Source: Aralia elata | Lineage: Eukaryota; Streptophyta; Magnoliopsida; Apiales; Araliaceae | DNA: 64,000 nt | Assembly: GCA_034770075.1 (NCBI GenBank) | Contig: CM068385.1 | Coordinates: forward strand, 71,988,479-72,052,478 | Direction of reading: 5' to 3' | Shown here: positions 22,554 to 34,780 of the stretch, in pieces | Numbering within the stretch: position 1 is the stretch's first letter | How the letters are laid out: each line of letters starts with the position of its first letter | Notes under the pieces: model-generated | What the model saw: only the letters and a program-made list of their open reading frames with translations | Told to the model about the DNA's origin: nothing | The model's database searches: none | Program-made: the position numbers and the translations under genes

Positions 22554-22883
22554 TCTGATGCCACAGCGCATCCCTACATCCCTGATATGAACTTTGGTCC
22601 TCCGAGCTCGACGACTCCGGGGGATCAGTTCGAGGATCCTGTTTTCATAGATGATACTGATTTTATTTAGACCAGGATAGGATAGGGCCTTTTGTATCGG
22701 CACCTGCTTAGATTTCTTTTTCATTTATGCACTATGTACTGAACTCATTTATTTATTTACGCACAGTTTCTTTTCATCTTTATGGGATTCACCTGCTTTA
22801 TTATTAACTGTATGATGCATGCTTTTTATTTATGGGTAGATAATGACCCCTGTACAGTCTTTTTTGATACTATTTTTTCACAG

Positions 22884-24450
22884 ATGTCGTCCTCAGATGC
22901 CGTGGTTCGTTTGGATTCCACTCCTCCCACAGGGTTGGTTGGCAGCCTCTTCCGCTGGTTGGACAGTCTACTGCCAGCAGATAGGGTTATCGTAGATGGT
23001 CTTTTGGGACATTCTTGGTCCTTATTAACCTTCCGGGTGCCAGCGGGCTTTGTGGATGGTCTTCTGAGCTATTGGGCCCCTGCCCGTCAGGTGTTTAGGT
23101 TTGGGACAGTAGAGCTGACCCCCACCCTTGAGGAGTATGCTCGCTTCACCGGCTTGCCGTTGGATGGTCCCTGTGCTAGGGTTACCGTTGGTTCCATGCG
23201 CCGTCAATTCTTGACTTTCACCGGTTTGCGGAGGGCTGTCTTATTACCGGTAATCACATCAGACCATATGGTTCCCCTTCAATTCTTGATTGACCGATTT
23301 GGCTCACCTGACAGTTTCTGTCTTTTCCTCGGTGATTTTTCCGTGTCCGAGGAGCGCTGGGATGCCTTGAGAGTGGGCGTTCTGATGGCCTGTGTCATCT
23401 CAGTTTTGTATTTGCCTGCAGGATCCGATCATTTGGTCATGCGGATTATTGCGGCCGTTGGGGCCCTTCAGGAGGATCACACCATTCTCCCCATGATATT
23501 GGCGGATACCTATATGTCGGCCACATATTGCCAGTCCTTCCGAGGGAGATTCTTCAGAGGGAGTTCGACCTTATTATATATGTGGTTCATGAGTCATCTT
23601 AGTCCCATCGGCCATTTCCGTCGCCAAGGGTTTTGCTTCAGCCATGACATAACCACGCAGTTTTCGCTTCGTCCCGCGAGTTGTACTGATGTGGCCTCCT
23701 GGACATCATTTTTGTCTATCATTGAGGACCCCTTTCATCTATTGGTTTTACTCGGGCTATTGCTCCTTCATGAGCTTCTTGACTCATGTGCCTGGCATGG
23801 ATTTCATTCCCATTGCTGGGTTAAGGGGCGTGACGACCTATCATCCCCTGGCGGTTATGGGGCAGTTTGATCAGACACAGGATTTACACCCCTTCGCGGG
23901 TGCAGCCGCATACCGATTCCTTATATCATCCTGTACAGAGAGGGATCTATTGCAGGTATACGAGCTTTGGGATCGCAGGATTTTTGCCGAATATAGTGCG
24001 AGCTGTCACATCCAGACATTTGCCTACGTACAGTGGTTGCGTGGAGACCTGGATTCGGCTAGTTTGAGTCGGACTGGGGCCTTTGATGACTCTGGAGTGA
24101 TTTTCACAGAAGATACCACAGACCATTCCATTTCAGCCGATTCTGCCCCGAGTCGGGTCGCTGAGGATTCCCGACTCCGCCTGGCCCTGATTACTACTGA
24201 AGCCGAGAGGGATGCCGCCCTTGCCGAGAGAGATGAGGCCATTCGGGCTAGAGATGCTGCCATTGCTGATAGAGAGGCCATTGTATTTCAGACCAGGGCA
24301 GTGGTAGATGCTCATTTTGGGACTGTCAGTCGAGCTACTGCTTTACTGGATCGTATTGATATGATGGGGCAGCAGATTGCAGGAGATGCTGGTGCTTCGG
24401 ATCTATCCACCACCCTGTCCATCCTGCTTCGGCTAGTTTCAGATTTGTAG
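22884..24450 (+). pseudogene. DUF7745-type protein with C-terminal coiled coil, one frameshift, antisense within Tat element
   Basis: Function unknown. The N-terminal ~290 residues match the DUF7745 pattern: LLSYWAPARQVFRFG, VELTPTLEEYARFTGLP, then PMILADTYMSATYCQSF and LLYMWFMSHL. The C-terminal ~110 residues are an Ala/Glu/Arg-rich coiled coil (AERDAALAERDEAIRARDA). ATG 22884 is chosen because it begins MSSSDAV just after TTTTTTCACAG; the frame stays open upstream to 22782 but that part looks non-coding. Homology switches by one base near the CCCC at 23728-23733, so the protein is split between a frame ending at 23870 and one ending at 24450. It is a single-base lesion or a sequencing error. 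It lies 330 bp after the PMD gene, same strand; 22554-22883 shows only the acidic read-through tail and AT-rich spacer. Confidence 0.75.
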
Positions 24451-24961
24451 ATTATTTTATTTCCTGCATAGACTATGTTGGTTTCATCAGTTATTGAAAG
24501 AGAAATCTTGTAATAAAACGACTTATATATATAGACATGCATTTGAATTTAGTCATTTTCCCCTTTTGTCGTATCATTGCCATCCATTGGATCATCATTT
24601 TATCCAACTGACCATGATTTTGACATTTCGCCTTCTTCCTTTCCTCAAGACTTGATGGAGATTTGACAGATATTGCCGCACACCTTTTGATTTCGTCGGA
24701 TTGAATCTCAGATTTTGGATAACTGTTTGGGTTGGATCAGGGTATGTATTCTGGGATGAAACTGGTTAGGCAGTTGGTTTCGGGAAGGTTTTGAGGGTGT
24801 AGGAAGGTTTTATCTGGCTATCGAAAATTGGTTTTGGTTAGGGAAAGGATTGTTTTTTTTTGAAGGATCGGACCGCGCCATGATGGCTGCCTACGTACCC
24901 CCACAAGTTGGGAGATCAGGTCCTACGTAGTTCGCTCTCAAGGGAAAAAAGAACTGATGAT
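24451..24961. other. Non-coding spacer between convergent antisense gene and Tat pol
   Basis: No sustained frame. Contains GCGCCATGATGGCTGCCTAC and CAGGTCCTACGTAGTTC (24876-24933), a pair of blocks I recognise as recurring after pol in Tat elements. The DUF7745 gene and pol converge here, so it probably holds both transcript ends. Confidence 0.6.
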
Positions 24962-25875
24962 TTAAGCGTAGAACCGCTTCACCGAGTCAGCATTGAGGGG
25001 TTGTGGAAATACCTCACCATCCATTTCTTGCAATATGAGGGCTCCTCCGGATAGCATTTTCTTAATCACGAATGGTCCTTCCCAATTCGGGGCAAACTTC
25101 CCCTTGGCTTCGTCCTGACAATACATGACTCTCTTTAGCACCAGGTCATTCTCCTTGAATTTCCGAGGCCTGATCCTTTTGTCGTATGATCGGGAGATCC
25201 TCTGTTGATATAGCTGGCCGTGCCAAACAGCAGCCACCCTCCTTTCATCAATTAGGGCCAATTGGTCGTATCGACTTTGCATCCAATCCTCCTCGCTTAT
25301 CTGAGCATCGATCACTATTCTGAGGGATGCCATCTCAACTTCAACTGGCAGGACAGCCTCCATTCCATATACCAAGGCGTAAGGGGTTGCCCCTGTGGAA
25401 GTACGCGTTGACGTTCGGTAGGCTAGCAAGGTGAGGGGTAACAGATCTGGCCATCCCCGATGATTAGCAGACATTTTTGCCATGATCTTCTTGATGTTCT
25501 TATTGGCAGCCTCCACTGCCCCATTCATCTTAGGACGGTAAATGACGGAATTGAGATGCTTAATCTTGAACTGGTCACACAGTTCCTTCATGAGGGCGTT
25601 GTTTAAATTCTTGGCATTGTCGGAGACCACAACCTCAGGTTGCCCATATCGGCAAATGACATTATTCCTGACGAAGTTGACGATGACCTCCTGAGTTACT
25701 TTAGGGAAAGAAGCTGCCTCTACCCATTTGGTGAAATAATCGATCATGACGAAAATGAATCGGTGCCCGTTGCTTGCTTTGGGCTCTATTGGTCCGATTA
25801 CATCCATTCCCCCACATTGAAAATGGCCACGGGGAGGTCATACAGTGCAGTTCATTGGGAGGTGTATGGATCACA
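24962..25875 (-). pseudogene. Tat integrase core and C-terminus
   Basis: Minus strand, open 25807-24962 with a frame shift just upstream. Catalytic DDE integrase features: MDVIGPIEPKASNGHRFIFV (first Asp), VVVSDNAKNLNN (second Asp) and MNGAVEAANKNIKKI (Glu). Then PYALVYGMEAVLPVEVE and a C-terminal GPFVIKK block. There is no chromodomain, as expected for Tat. Its zinc-binding end is in the upstream frame (Cys pair in CYQCQAHG, ending 25876). It would integrate element cDNA; the frameshift at 25807-25920 disables this copy unless it is a sequencing error. Confidence 0.92.
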
Positions 25876-28171
25876 TTACCCGTGCGCCTGGCATTGGTAA
25901 CACCGTTTGACATGATCATCGCAATCGGCCCTCAGCGTTAACCAATAATACCCTGTCCTCAAGATCTTTTTGGCCAACATCGGTCCACTCATATGTGGCC
26001 CACACACCCCGCCATGGATTTCATTCATAATCCTTTGGGATTGCGTTTCGTCTACGCATTGCAACAGTCCCAACCCGGCATCCCTTTTGTAAAGTGAATC
26101 GCCACTCAGGTAAAACTTCATCGCCATCTTTTGAATTCTCATCCTTTCAGTCCGATTTGCCTGATCGGGAAGGGATCTGTCTCTCAGATATTCCCTGATG
26201 TCGTGATACCAGGGCTGCCTTGTCAACACCACCTCGTTTGCTAACACTGCCACATTTTCCTCATATGCCGGGGCATTCTGTACGGTGATCTCAATCTGTG
26301 GACTGTCCCTACTCTTGATCACGTGGATTAAGGAAGCCAAAGTCGCCAATGCATCGGCAAAATCATTCCGACCCCGGGGGACATGTCGAAAAGCGATATC
26401 TTCGAACCCTTGCATCAGCTGGGTAACACAACGATGGTATGGGAGTAACCGAAGCTCCTTAGTGTTGTATACCCCGATTGCTTGTCTGATTACCAATTCT
26501 GAATCCCCGAACACCGCTAGTCTTTTTACTCCCATGTCACGGGCCAGTCGGAGTCCCAAGATACACCCCTCGTATTCAGCGGTGTTGTTCGAATTGCTGA
26601 AATGCAGTTTAGCGGCTACGGGGTATTGTTCTCCGGTGATAGAGACTAGGACCGCTCCGGCTCCTGCCCCCTCGGCATTCATGGCACCATCAAAATATAG
26701 CTTCCAGAACTGTCCGTCGTCATCACATTTTTCGCGCGATACCCAAAATATATCCTCGCCCGGGAGAGGAGTTTCTAATGGCTCCATCCCTCCTGCCGGG
26801 GCTTCTGCCAACTGATCTGCAATTCCCTGCCCTTTCATGGCCTTCTGGGTCACGTACACCATGTCAAACTGTTGTAAAATTAACTGCCATCTTGATAGTC
26901 GACAATTCAGCATGGGCCTTTCGAAAATATATTTCAGGGGATCCACTCTTGATATCAGGTATGTTGTATGCCCATGGAGGTAGTGCTGTAATCTCCCTGC
27001 AGCCCAGGCCAGAGCACAACAGGTCTTCTCAATGGGAGTGTAATTCTGCTCACATTGGCTAAATCTTTTGCTGAGGTAATAGATGGCCTGCTCTTTTCCC
27101 GCCTCATTTTTCTGTCCCAACATACATCCCATCGCGATGGCATTTACTGATATATACATAAACAGAGGGATCCCATCCTTCGGGGGTACCAGCACTGGTG
27201 CCTCCGTCAATTGTTTCTTAATGGTCTGAAACGCCCTCTGACATTGCTCATTCCATTCTTGGGACACCCCTTTTCTTAACAGTTTAAAAATCGGCTCACA
27301 TGTAGTCGTCAAGTGGGATATAAAACGGCTGATGAAGTTTATTCTCCCCAGGAATCCTCTTATCTCCTTCTCTGTGTGGGGTGCCGGCATATCCACAATG
27401 GCCTTAATCTTTGCTGGATCCACCTCAATGCCCCGATCACTAACCAGGAATCCCAAGAGCTTGCCTGACTGTACTCCGAAAGCACACTTGGCTGGATTGA
27501 GTTTCAAATTATACTTTCTGAGTCGATCAAATAGCCTTTTGAGATGAGTTATATGATCGGACTCTACCTTCGATTTCACAATAATGTCGTCCACGTAGAC
27601 CTCTATCTCCTTGTGCATCATATCGTGGAACAAGGCCATCATGGCTCTCTGATAAGTAGCCCCCGCGTTTGTGAGGCCAAAAGCCAGTCGTCTATAGCAG
27701 AAAGTGCCCCAGGGGGTGATGAATGCGGTCTTTTCCCGATCCTCCTCTGCCACCATTATCTGATGATACCCCGCAAAACAATCAACAAAAGAGTACATCT
27801 CGTACTGGGCCGTGTTATCCACCAGGATGTGTATGAAAGGTACCGGGGAAACTATCCTTGAGACTGGCCTTGTTTAGATCTCTGTAGTCTACACATACCC
27901 TTACTTTTCCTCCAGGTTTAGCTACTGGGACTACATTGGACAGCCATTCCGGGTAAGTGGACACCATAATGATTCCCGCCCTGAACTGCTTGATTATCTC
28001 TTCCTTCACTTTTAAGCTCCACTCAGGTTTCAACTTCCTTAATTTTTGTTTGACAGGCTTGAAACCCTCCTTGATGGGTAATCGGTGTACCACAATGTCG
28101 GTGGACAATCCGATCATATCCTCATGAGACCAGGCAAAGACATCCTCATATTGTTTTAGCAGCTCAGTCAT
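25876..28171 (-). pseudogene. Tat reverse transcriptase, RNase H, second (archaeal-type) RNase H, integrase zinc end
   Basis: Minus strand. 28171-27815 carries the start of reverse transcriptase (VKEEIIKQFRAGIIMVSTYP, VRVCVDYRDLNKA), then a frame change near 27830. The frame 27822-25876 (648 residues) continues with SFVDCFAGYHQIMVAEEDRE, the catalytic YVDDIIVKS, and RNase H (FMYISVNAIAMG, where the expected Asp is replaced). A second RNase H follows (LYFDGAMNAEGAGAGAVLV, NNTAEYEG, FGDSELV, RNDFADALA) and then the integrase zinc segment. Two RNase H domains in this order define the Tat lineage. They copy element RNA into DNA and remove the template. Confidence 0.93.
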
Positions 28172-29841
28172 TTCGGCTTTCTGGCTGGGGTGAGGTCCGT
28201 CCCTATCTTGAGTTCCTTTGGCTTGTCAGGGGTTCCAATATCAACGGTGATGGTTTGGTCCAAGTTGGGTTTGGGTTTATCCTCGACCCCATCCTTTGAT
28301 CTCGTCAGGTGCGTCGTCGTAATCTGTCTCGTCTTGGTTCAATGCCCATTAAATCGAAATCCAAGCTCAATGTCAAAAATCATAATCATCATTCAAATTT
28401 GAAAGACCATTTGTTAGGCAAGGATTACTCAAATGGGTACACCTGACATGAAACAAAATACTTGTCATATATTAAATCATTTTTTTCACGACGATCGCAA
28501 TTTCAAAACAACACGAAGAAACGGGACAACAATTATGCAGAAATAAAACAACAACAAAATAAAACTTCTTCATTCCCCCATCCTCTAGGGTTAACCACCC
28601 TGACGTCGAGCTTTACCCTTGTTTTGGATATCACTGGTTTCTGGGTCCAATTATCGATGGTCAGGTCAGATGAAATGCGCTGGATAAAGGAGGGCCTCAC
28701 ATCGGACCACCTCCCCGATGATTACGGATACGTCGCCTGAGTCCTTCTCCATATCTTCTCCAGGAATAATCAGCCCTGCCCAATCGATGACAGGCACAAC
28801 TTGTTGGGCTCCCGGTGGTGTGATAAACATTCGTCCCCTCCTTACTGCTTGTTGATTGTTCCGGGGATATAGCATTTGGTTTCAAACTCTTTTGCGACCT
28901 CCCGCAGGAAACTTTCCCTCCGGGCCGACTCATTACGTGCGGGGGTTGACTCTTCATTCCCTGCCCCAATCACAGGTCCGCTGATCCCACTGCTTATTGT
29001 CGACTTTGGTCACTGGACTGCCAACTAGTCGAATCGGAGTTCGTACCCTGACGGTGTCCCCGTTATTGCGCCCACATGGTTATCCCAATCCTGCTTTGCC
29101 TATCTGCTGTGGTAGGTGGATGGGCTCGGTGGATTCCCTGACTGCTTTTCCCTAGTCCCTGTCCAGGTTGGAAGTTCATTTTAATCATTTCCCTTGCCAC
29201 AAAGGTGAGTTCCGGAGAGACACTTGGTTTCACAGCTGGAGCTACCATGCATCTATAATGGGGAATGCTAATCTCTAGTGCTTGAAAGCTGGCAGGCGCC
29301 GCTGACTCATCCACATTGATTACTGGTAGGCCACTCCTGGGAGGAGAAGGGTCATCACATTCGGCCGAGATGGTTACCAGATTCCCATCGATGATCAACT
29401 TGATTTGTTGGTGGAGCGTGGAAGGAACTGCCTCCGGCCATGTGTATCCACGGCCTCCCTAACAGCAGGTTGTAGCTTGCCGTAATATCTAGGACTTGGA
29501 AGGATATATCAAAAGTACAGGGCCCTATCTCCACTGGACAATTCTATCTCTCCGATGGTATCCCTCCGGGATCCGTCAAAAGCCCGAAACCACCACATGA
29601 CTGGCCCGTAGGCGCTTGGGACTGATGTTCATTTTCTTCAGCGTGCTGAGGAGGACATATATTCAATGCCGATCCCCCGTCGATCATCAGCACCCCATTC
29701 ATGACATATCCTGAGGAGATTTACCGCGATGTGTAGCGGTTTTCTGGTGCCCCCCTTCCCTCTTTGGGAATGTCCTCATCCGTAAAGGATATTGCATCGG
29801 TTTCCAATAAGTGGCCTACCAGCTGGCCGAAACCCTCCTCA
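28172..29841 (-). pseudogene. Tat protease and G-patch-like linker, several frame breaks
   Basis: Minus strand. Aspartic protease at about 29720-29430: MIDGGSALNICPP (active-site region, with DGGS in place of DTG/DSG) and YNLLLGRPWIH, the flap-distal motif conserved in Tat proteases. The frame 29398-29063 holds MNFQPGQGLGKSSQG, a G-patch-like motif common between protease and reverse transcriptase in this lineage. An acidic linker (NQDETDYDDAPDE at about 28340) leads into reverse transcriptase. Stops and shifts near 29700, 29560, 29400 and 28980 break it. A probable intron lies within it. Confidence 0.8.
28443..28616 (-). other. Probable intron between Tat protease and reverse transcriptase
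   Basis: Minus strand: donor AAGG|GTAAAG at 28616 and acceptor TTTCATGTCAG ending at 28443, about 174 nt, T-rich (long T runs 28480-28570), with no coding similarity while both sides keep it. An intron at this place is known for Ogre/Tat elements. Confidence 0.5.
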
Positions 29842-31811
29842 CTAATTTCTTTTGGGCACAAATGCCTCCTCCAGAACCTTCATCAGGGTTTTGCAATGCT
29901 CACTGGATGACAACACCAAGTCCATGACTGATGTTAGGGTTGATTCCTCATTTAAAATCTGGATCCCCCTCGTTTCTGGGTGATCCATCCTTTTCAAAAA
30001 CTCTATGGCCCTTTCCTCGGAAACCTCTTCATTTTTTCTCTTTTGGCTCTCAAGGACTCGCCCGGGAAGATATAAGGGGTTCCCCTTGGTCGTCACGGAA
30101 GCACAACTGGCCGCTTCCTCTGGTATTCCCCCATAATTCCAGGGTACAGTCTTCAGACTACTGATAGGGAGTTGCGGCCTTGCTGCAAGGATGATGGGCC
30201 TCGGGGCTGTCAACTTGACAGGTCTTTCCATGCCATTTGTACTTATCCCTATCAACCTGATGGGCGCTCCCCGTGAACTCCCATGATCATGTATCACATT
30301 GATCAATTCCTCAATTTTCTGCACATAGTTCAACCTTGGCGGCCCCCCAGCCTTACTTGCCTCCGTCGCATTAACTCCCCCTCCATCATGTCTTGGCAGG
30401 GGATTTGCTTTAACATTCGGGGAGTCCGGTTGTTCCACCACAATTTCCCCACTGTCTATCATGTTTTGGATTCGATGCTTCAACGTCCAGCAATCTTGTG
30501 TATCATGGCCAGGGGAACTGTAGTGGTATGCACATCGCTTGCTCGGGTCAAACCTTCTACCCCTTGGGTCACTCGGTGGTGCCAGACCAACTATTTTCTT
30601 TTGGGCTACTAATACCGCCAATACCCGTTCAAGCGGCTCCCCGAGCGGGGTGAATACTCGATTCTGCGAGGCCTCATATCTTCTTCGCCCCTCTGCCCTT
30701 TGATCTGTGAAGTTTGGCTGTCGGGATTGCCCTCCCCTCTGCACCTGCACCGGAGGATGACCTTCTGCTTTTCTGGATGACCCTTGTAGGATGAGGGAGA
30801 CATCCTCCTCCTTTTTCTTTTGGACCCTCCGGGAAGTGCTGCCATAGTTTCCATTCTGTATTTGCTCGGCAGCAGTTTCTAAAGCAGTAAGATCCCGGAT
30901 TTTACCCGATTTCAACCCCATGTCAACCATCTCTCCATGTTTAATCATTTCAGCAAAGGGTCTTCCAATCCCCGAGATTACCAGCTCATAATACTTTGCC
31001 TTCCTGAATGTCTACAAAGGTCATTACCATCTCTGATTCGCTCATCGGGGGGGTTACCTGTGCGGCCATGCCCCTCCATCGTTGCGCATATTCCTTGAAG
31101 GATTCCCTAGGCTGTTTTTTTAACCCTTTGTCATTTGGTACCTGTCAAGAGCCATCTGGGCCTGAAAGCTGTATTGGGTTAAGAAGGTATGGGCCAATTC
31201 CTCCCAGTTGTGGATTCGGGCTGTTGTCGAGGCGGGCATACCAGATTCTTGCCTCCCCTGTTAAGCTTTTCTGGAATAGTTTGCATTCTTAACCCCTCGT
31301 CTTCGGCATAAGACCCGAGTTCTCCAATGTATATTTTCAAGTGTGTATAGGGGTCTCCCTTTCCATTGTATTTTTCAAACTCGGGAACTTTGAACTTTTC
31401 TGGATATCTGGTTCTGGGGAAAATACATAGATCCGAATAATTAACCCTGCCCAGGGAGCCTATGCCCCTTAGAGATTGGATGGTCTCCTCCATGTGTTTC
31501 ATTTTTCTCCGAAGGTCGTCATTGTCCCCTTCTTCTGGGATAGTAATCACTGTCCTGCTAGGTATGGGAACGGCCCTTGTAATGACTGGCTCGTCCTTGA
31601 GTTGGGGTTGGTCATCCTTACCCATGTTTACAATATTTTTAGGAGGATTCGGGTCACCCCCTGGTGGTGGAATATTATGTGGTCCTTGGCTTGGCGGATC
31701 CTGTCTGAGTAGGAACTGCTCTTTTAGCATCGTGGCCATTTCCATCATCTGTTTTTTGAAGTCATCAAACTCTTCCCGAGATATGGAACTATGATTAGGA
31801 ATATCAGCCAT
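29842..31811 (-). pseudogene. Tat gag
   Basis: Minus strand. The N-terminal frame starts at 31811 (MADIPNHSSISREEFDDFKK, a coiled segment) and continues through a Pro-rich stretch to the capsid block PEKFKVPEFEKYNGKGDPYTHL near 31380. Frame breaks near 31270-30950 interrupt capsid. The frame 30948-29842 (368 residues) carries MIKHGEMVDMGLKSGKI and a single Cys/His knuckle-like CAYHYSSPGHDTQDC. Gag packages element RNA. Start at 31811 fits the usual MA-N/D start of this lineage, about 800 bp after the primer site. Confidence 0.85.
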
Positions 31812-32617
31812 TTCAGATGTAGAATTTTGGGCTTTCCTAGACTGCGAACGGGTTTGAGGAGCAATCCTACAGAGACAATGGTTCGAAGTTTAGTCTTGGG
31901 GAAACGCAAAATGGATGCATGCTAAAACTGTAATTTTTTGTGTGTTTTTTTTTTTTTGGTTTTTTTTTTTTTTTAATCTTTCCCTGCAAAAGAGAAAGTT
32001 AGTAGTCCTTTAGTGCCATAACCAATGCTAAAACATGCTTTATTATGCTCCCCCAACTATTCCCTGCAATTCACAGCGGTTAGTAATCTCTTTCGACACA
32101 GAAAAGGGATGTATGAATATTGAATGAGATCATGACATTTAGAACATATAAACGTAAAAAGGCCATGAAGAGACTTTTCCTGCGTTGGGTTAATCTGAGG
32201 CTGACCTACCTAGGGTTACTCTCGCGGGCTTTTCGGCATGAAGGTTCCCAAATCTTCGCAATCTACTCGTTTTGAGCCCTTTCGATTGGAGCGGATTTGA
32301 GTGGTGCGTTTCCTGAGCCATCTCCGGGGAGCAGCCCCATCGAGTCCAGTAATAAGCAACCGACGGGTTCGCCTCAGGAGGAGGTACAATCTCAACATAC
32401 ATTCACATTCATCGTTCTCACCGTATGCAAATGATTACTTTTAAAGTAAAGCAATTCCATACAAACATTTATTTATTGGACAAAACACACATTTCGCACA
32501 CCAAAAGTAAAATCAAAATATTGCATGCACACACATTTAATGAATTTTAAAGGATAGGATAGCATCAAGATTTAAACGCGGCTTAAGCCCTCTAATGTCC
32601 CCAGCAGAGTCGCCAGC
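31812..32617 (-). promoter_or_regulatory. Tat leader and primer binding site
   Basis: Primer site on the minus strand 32615-32596 (TGGCGACTCTGCTGGGGACA), two bases from the LTR. It is not the iMet type; Tat/Ogre elements are reported to use tRNA-Arg, and this sequence is of that kind, to be checked against a tRNA set. The rest is untranslated; a pure A/T tract (31930-31975) lies close to gag. Confidence 0.7.
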
Positions 32618-34780
32618 TGTCGACGCCGGGTTTTCGCTTTCTCTTGTCCTTTTCCATTTTTAGCCTTTTTATTAGATGATTTTGGGGAAAAGATCGGCAT
32701 TGATGTCGACGGGGTTTTGAAAGATCGTTTTTTTATGATGAGCCAATTAACCAGAGTCGCCAGTTGGTATATTTGAAATGGATGTACCAACTCATCCGAG
32801 TTTTCGTTTTTTATAAATCGCTGCCTCATGTGTGACTCCGAATTAATTTGGTCTGCGAATCGAGATTCATAGAGTTCGGGGGCTTGCTTAAGCGAGGGGA
32901 AGGTGTTAGGCACCCCCCGACTTCCGTGAAACACGGTTACCGCAATCTTGACGCTTTCCTATCCTTTAATTCATGAAATGTGTGTGTGTGCGCGCGTGTG
33001 TGTGTGCCTACATGAATGTTGTGGTGAGTTTGTATGACAGAATCATTTGGATTTTTTAGGGAAAATCGTGCTTTGATTTGAGAATGCTTCGGAATATCCT
33101 TCGATTTATACGAGAAAGCTTGATTCTTTATAAGAAAGGTTTGATTTTAATTTGTCAAAACAATGAGACTTTCATTAGGTGTCGTTTTGGTGAAACAAGA
33201 GTTTTAAACCTTCGTCAAAATAGGAATCGAGATCTATACGTTGCTTTCATAACTCAAACGATGGGCAACTTCTAGAATCTCTTTAGCTCTATGCACAACG
33301 GTTTAATAAAACGCCATTTATTTATAAAATCATTTTTGTGATGTTTGAAAACGATTTTCCTTTGCCTTCTCGTCAAATAGGAATCGACATTCATTAGCAT
33401 TTTCAATTTCTTATCTTCGTGAAGCTAATAACCTAATTTGATTGATTTTATGAAAATCTTCATGGTTTAATCTTTGAAATCATTTTTGTGTCACAAGATT
33501 TAATCAAGCATGAACACGCGTCGGGGCTATTCATGAGGCATGTAACCATCAAAATATCCCCGAACGCCAACAATCACATATTCCACTAGTACGGTGGCCT
33601 TAAACCCGATCCTCGCCTTAGCGTCGTTTTAAGGCCCAATGGTTACATGTTACAAAACGAGCATCTTGAATCTATCACATACATCAAAACATCCATCATC
33701 GGATTTGGACCACGGGGGTCGCATTCCTAGGCTCACACGAGATGATTAATACATGCCTACAAAATGAATCCTACATAACTAACCAACCCGGATTTATCTA
33801 ATATACCATGATATCCGGAAATGACAATCTAAATAAATTTACACCCAATAAATCCACCCTAACAAGCTAGAAATTTCATCACTTGGATATCCTCGGGTTA
33901 TTAGGAAGAATTTTATTCTGATGGAACCTTCACTAATAATCCCTAATCCATGATTGTTCAACAATATACAAGAAAACTACATTTAATTTAACCAAACAAT
34001 ATGATATAAATTGCTAGAACAAAGGGAATTTCACCTTGCAAATGATCTCAAATGGATGTGAACTTGTGTATTTGACTAAGATAAGGAGTATATTTGGTAC
34101 AATCAAAATCAAAGAATATAAATCCTCTCTCTTTTTCCTCTCTTTTCTTCCTATTTGATTGCAAAATTTGCTCCTTTTTCTCTCTATTTCCGTGTTCTTG
34201 CTGCTGCAGAATTCTTCTTCCTTCAAATTCTTCCAACCTCCTGTATGCTGCCCGAAGCTGGGCTTAAATAGGCTGGCCAAAGCCAGCCGCAGATCTATCT
34301 GCGGCTGGCCGCAGATGGATCTGCTGGCTGGCCAGCCTAGGCTACGACCTCCCCATCGCACTCAGCTGGTTTAGTGGCTTGATTTTCCCTCCTGGGTTTG
34401 CCGTGCTGGCCGCATCCCACTTGGCCGTCAGATTACTTATCCGCGGCTGGCGGGCTTGTCTTTCTTCAGATATTTCGTCGCCACGCCTCGATTTTGCGTG
34501 CGCGCAACGTCGGTTTTCGGCTGACAGGCTCGTAATTCTGGCTAGTCCCGGAATTTCCGCGGAGACGTGCCAACCCTCATTCAGAAATGGCCTGCCCTAC
34601 GGACGGGCTTTATTTGTCACGTAAAACTTTGGGTTGCACCAAAACATCTGCGGCGGTGCCGGGCGCTTGCCACCTTGCTCTGACCCGCTCCTTTTGCTCC
34701 CGCAAAGCCCGGTTTCAATTGACATTTTCGCCCTCCTGTCATGGTTAGTAGAAGGAAACGCAAATATGGGTGTCTTATCA
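32618..34780 (-). mobile_element. Tat 5' LTR
   Basis: Copy of 17296-19382 with scattered single-base indels that become dense at 34350-34780; the terminus reads GGGTGTCTTATCA instead of GGGTGTCTACA. The end is fixed by the following AAGGT duplication. CCGCAGAT palindromes at about 34288-34322. Confidence 0.9.

Larger units (their letters stand above)
17296..34780 (-). mobile_element. Complete Ty3/gypsy Tat/Ogre-type element with antisense genes
   Basis: A 17.5-kb element read on the minus strand: 5' LTR 34780-32618, primer site, gag, protease, a probable intron, reverse transcriptase-RNase H-second RNase H, integrase, then two genes in the opposite orientation, tandem repeats, polypurine tract, and 3' LTR 19382-17296. 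Perfect AAGGT duplications show one insertion into the copia leader. The extra archaeal-type RNase H after the normal one and the extra reading frames between pol and the 3' LTR are hallmarks of the Tat lineage (Ogre, Retand). The LTRs are near-identical, implying a recent insertion, yet gag-pol carries several frameshifts. Confidence 0.93.

Noticed and set aside
26285..27062. Plus-strand open frames across Tat pol
   Set aside because: Shadows of the minus-strand reverse transcriptase and RNase H; no recognisable protein motifs.
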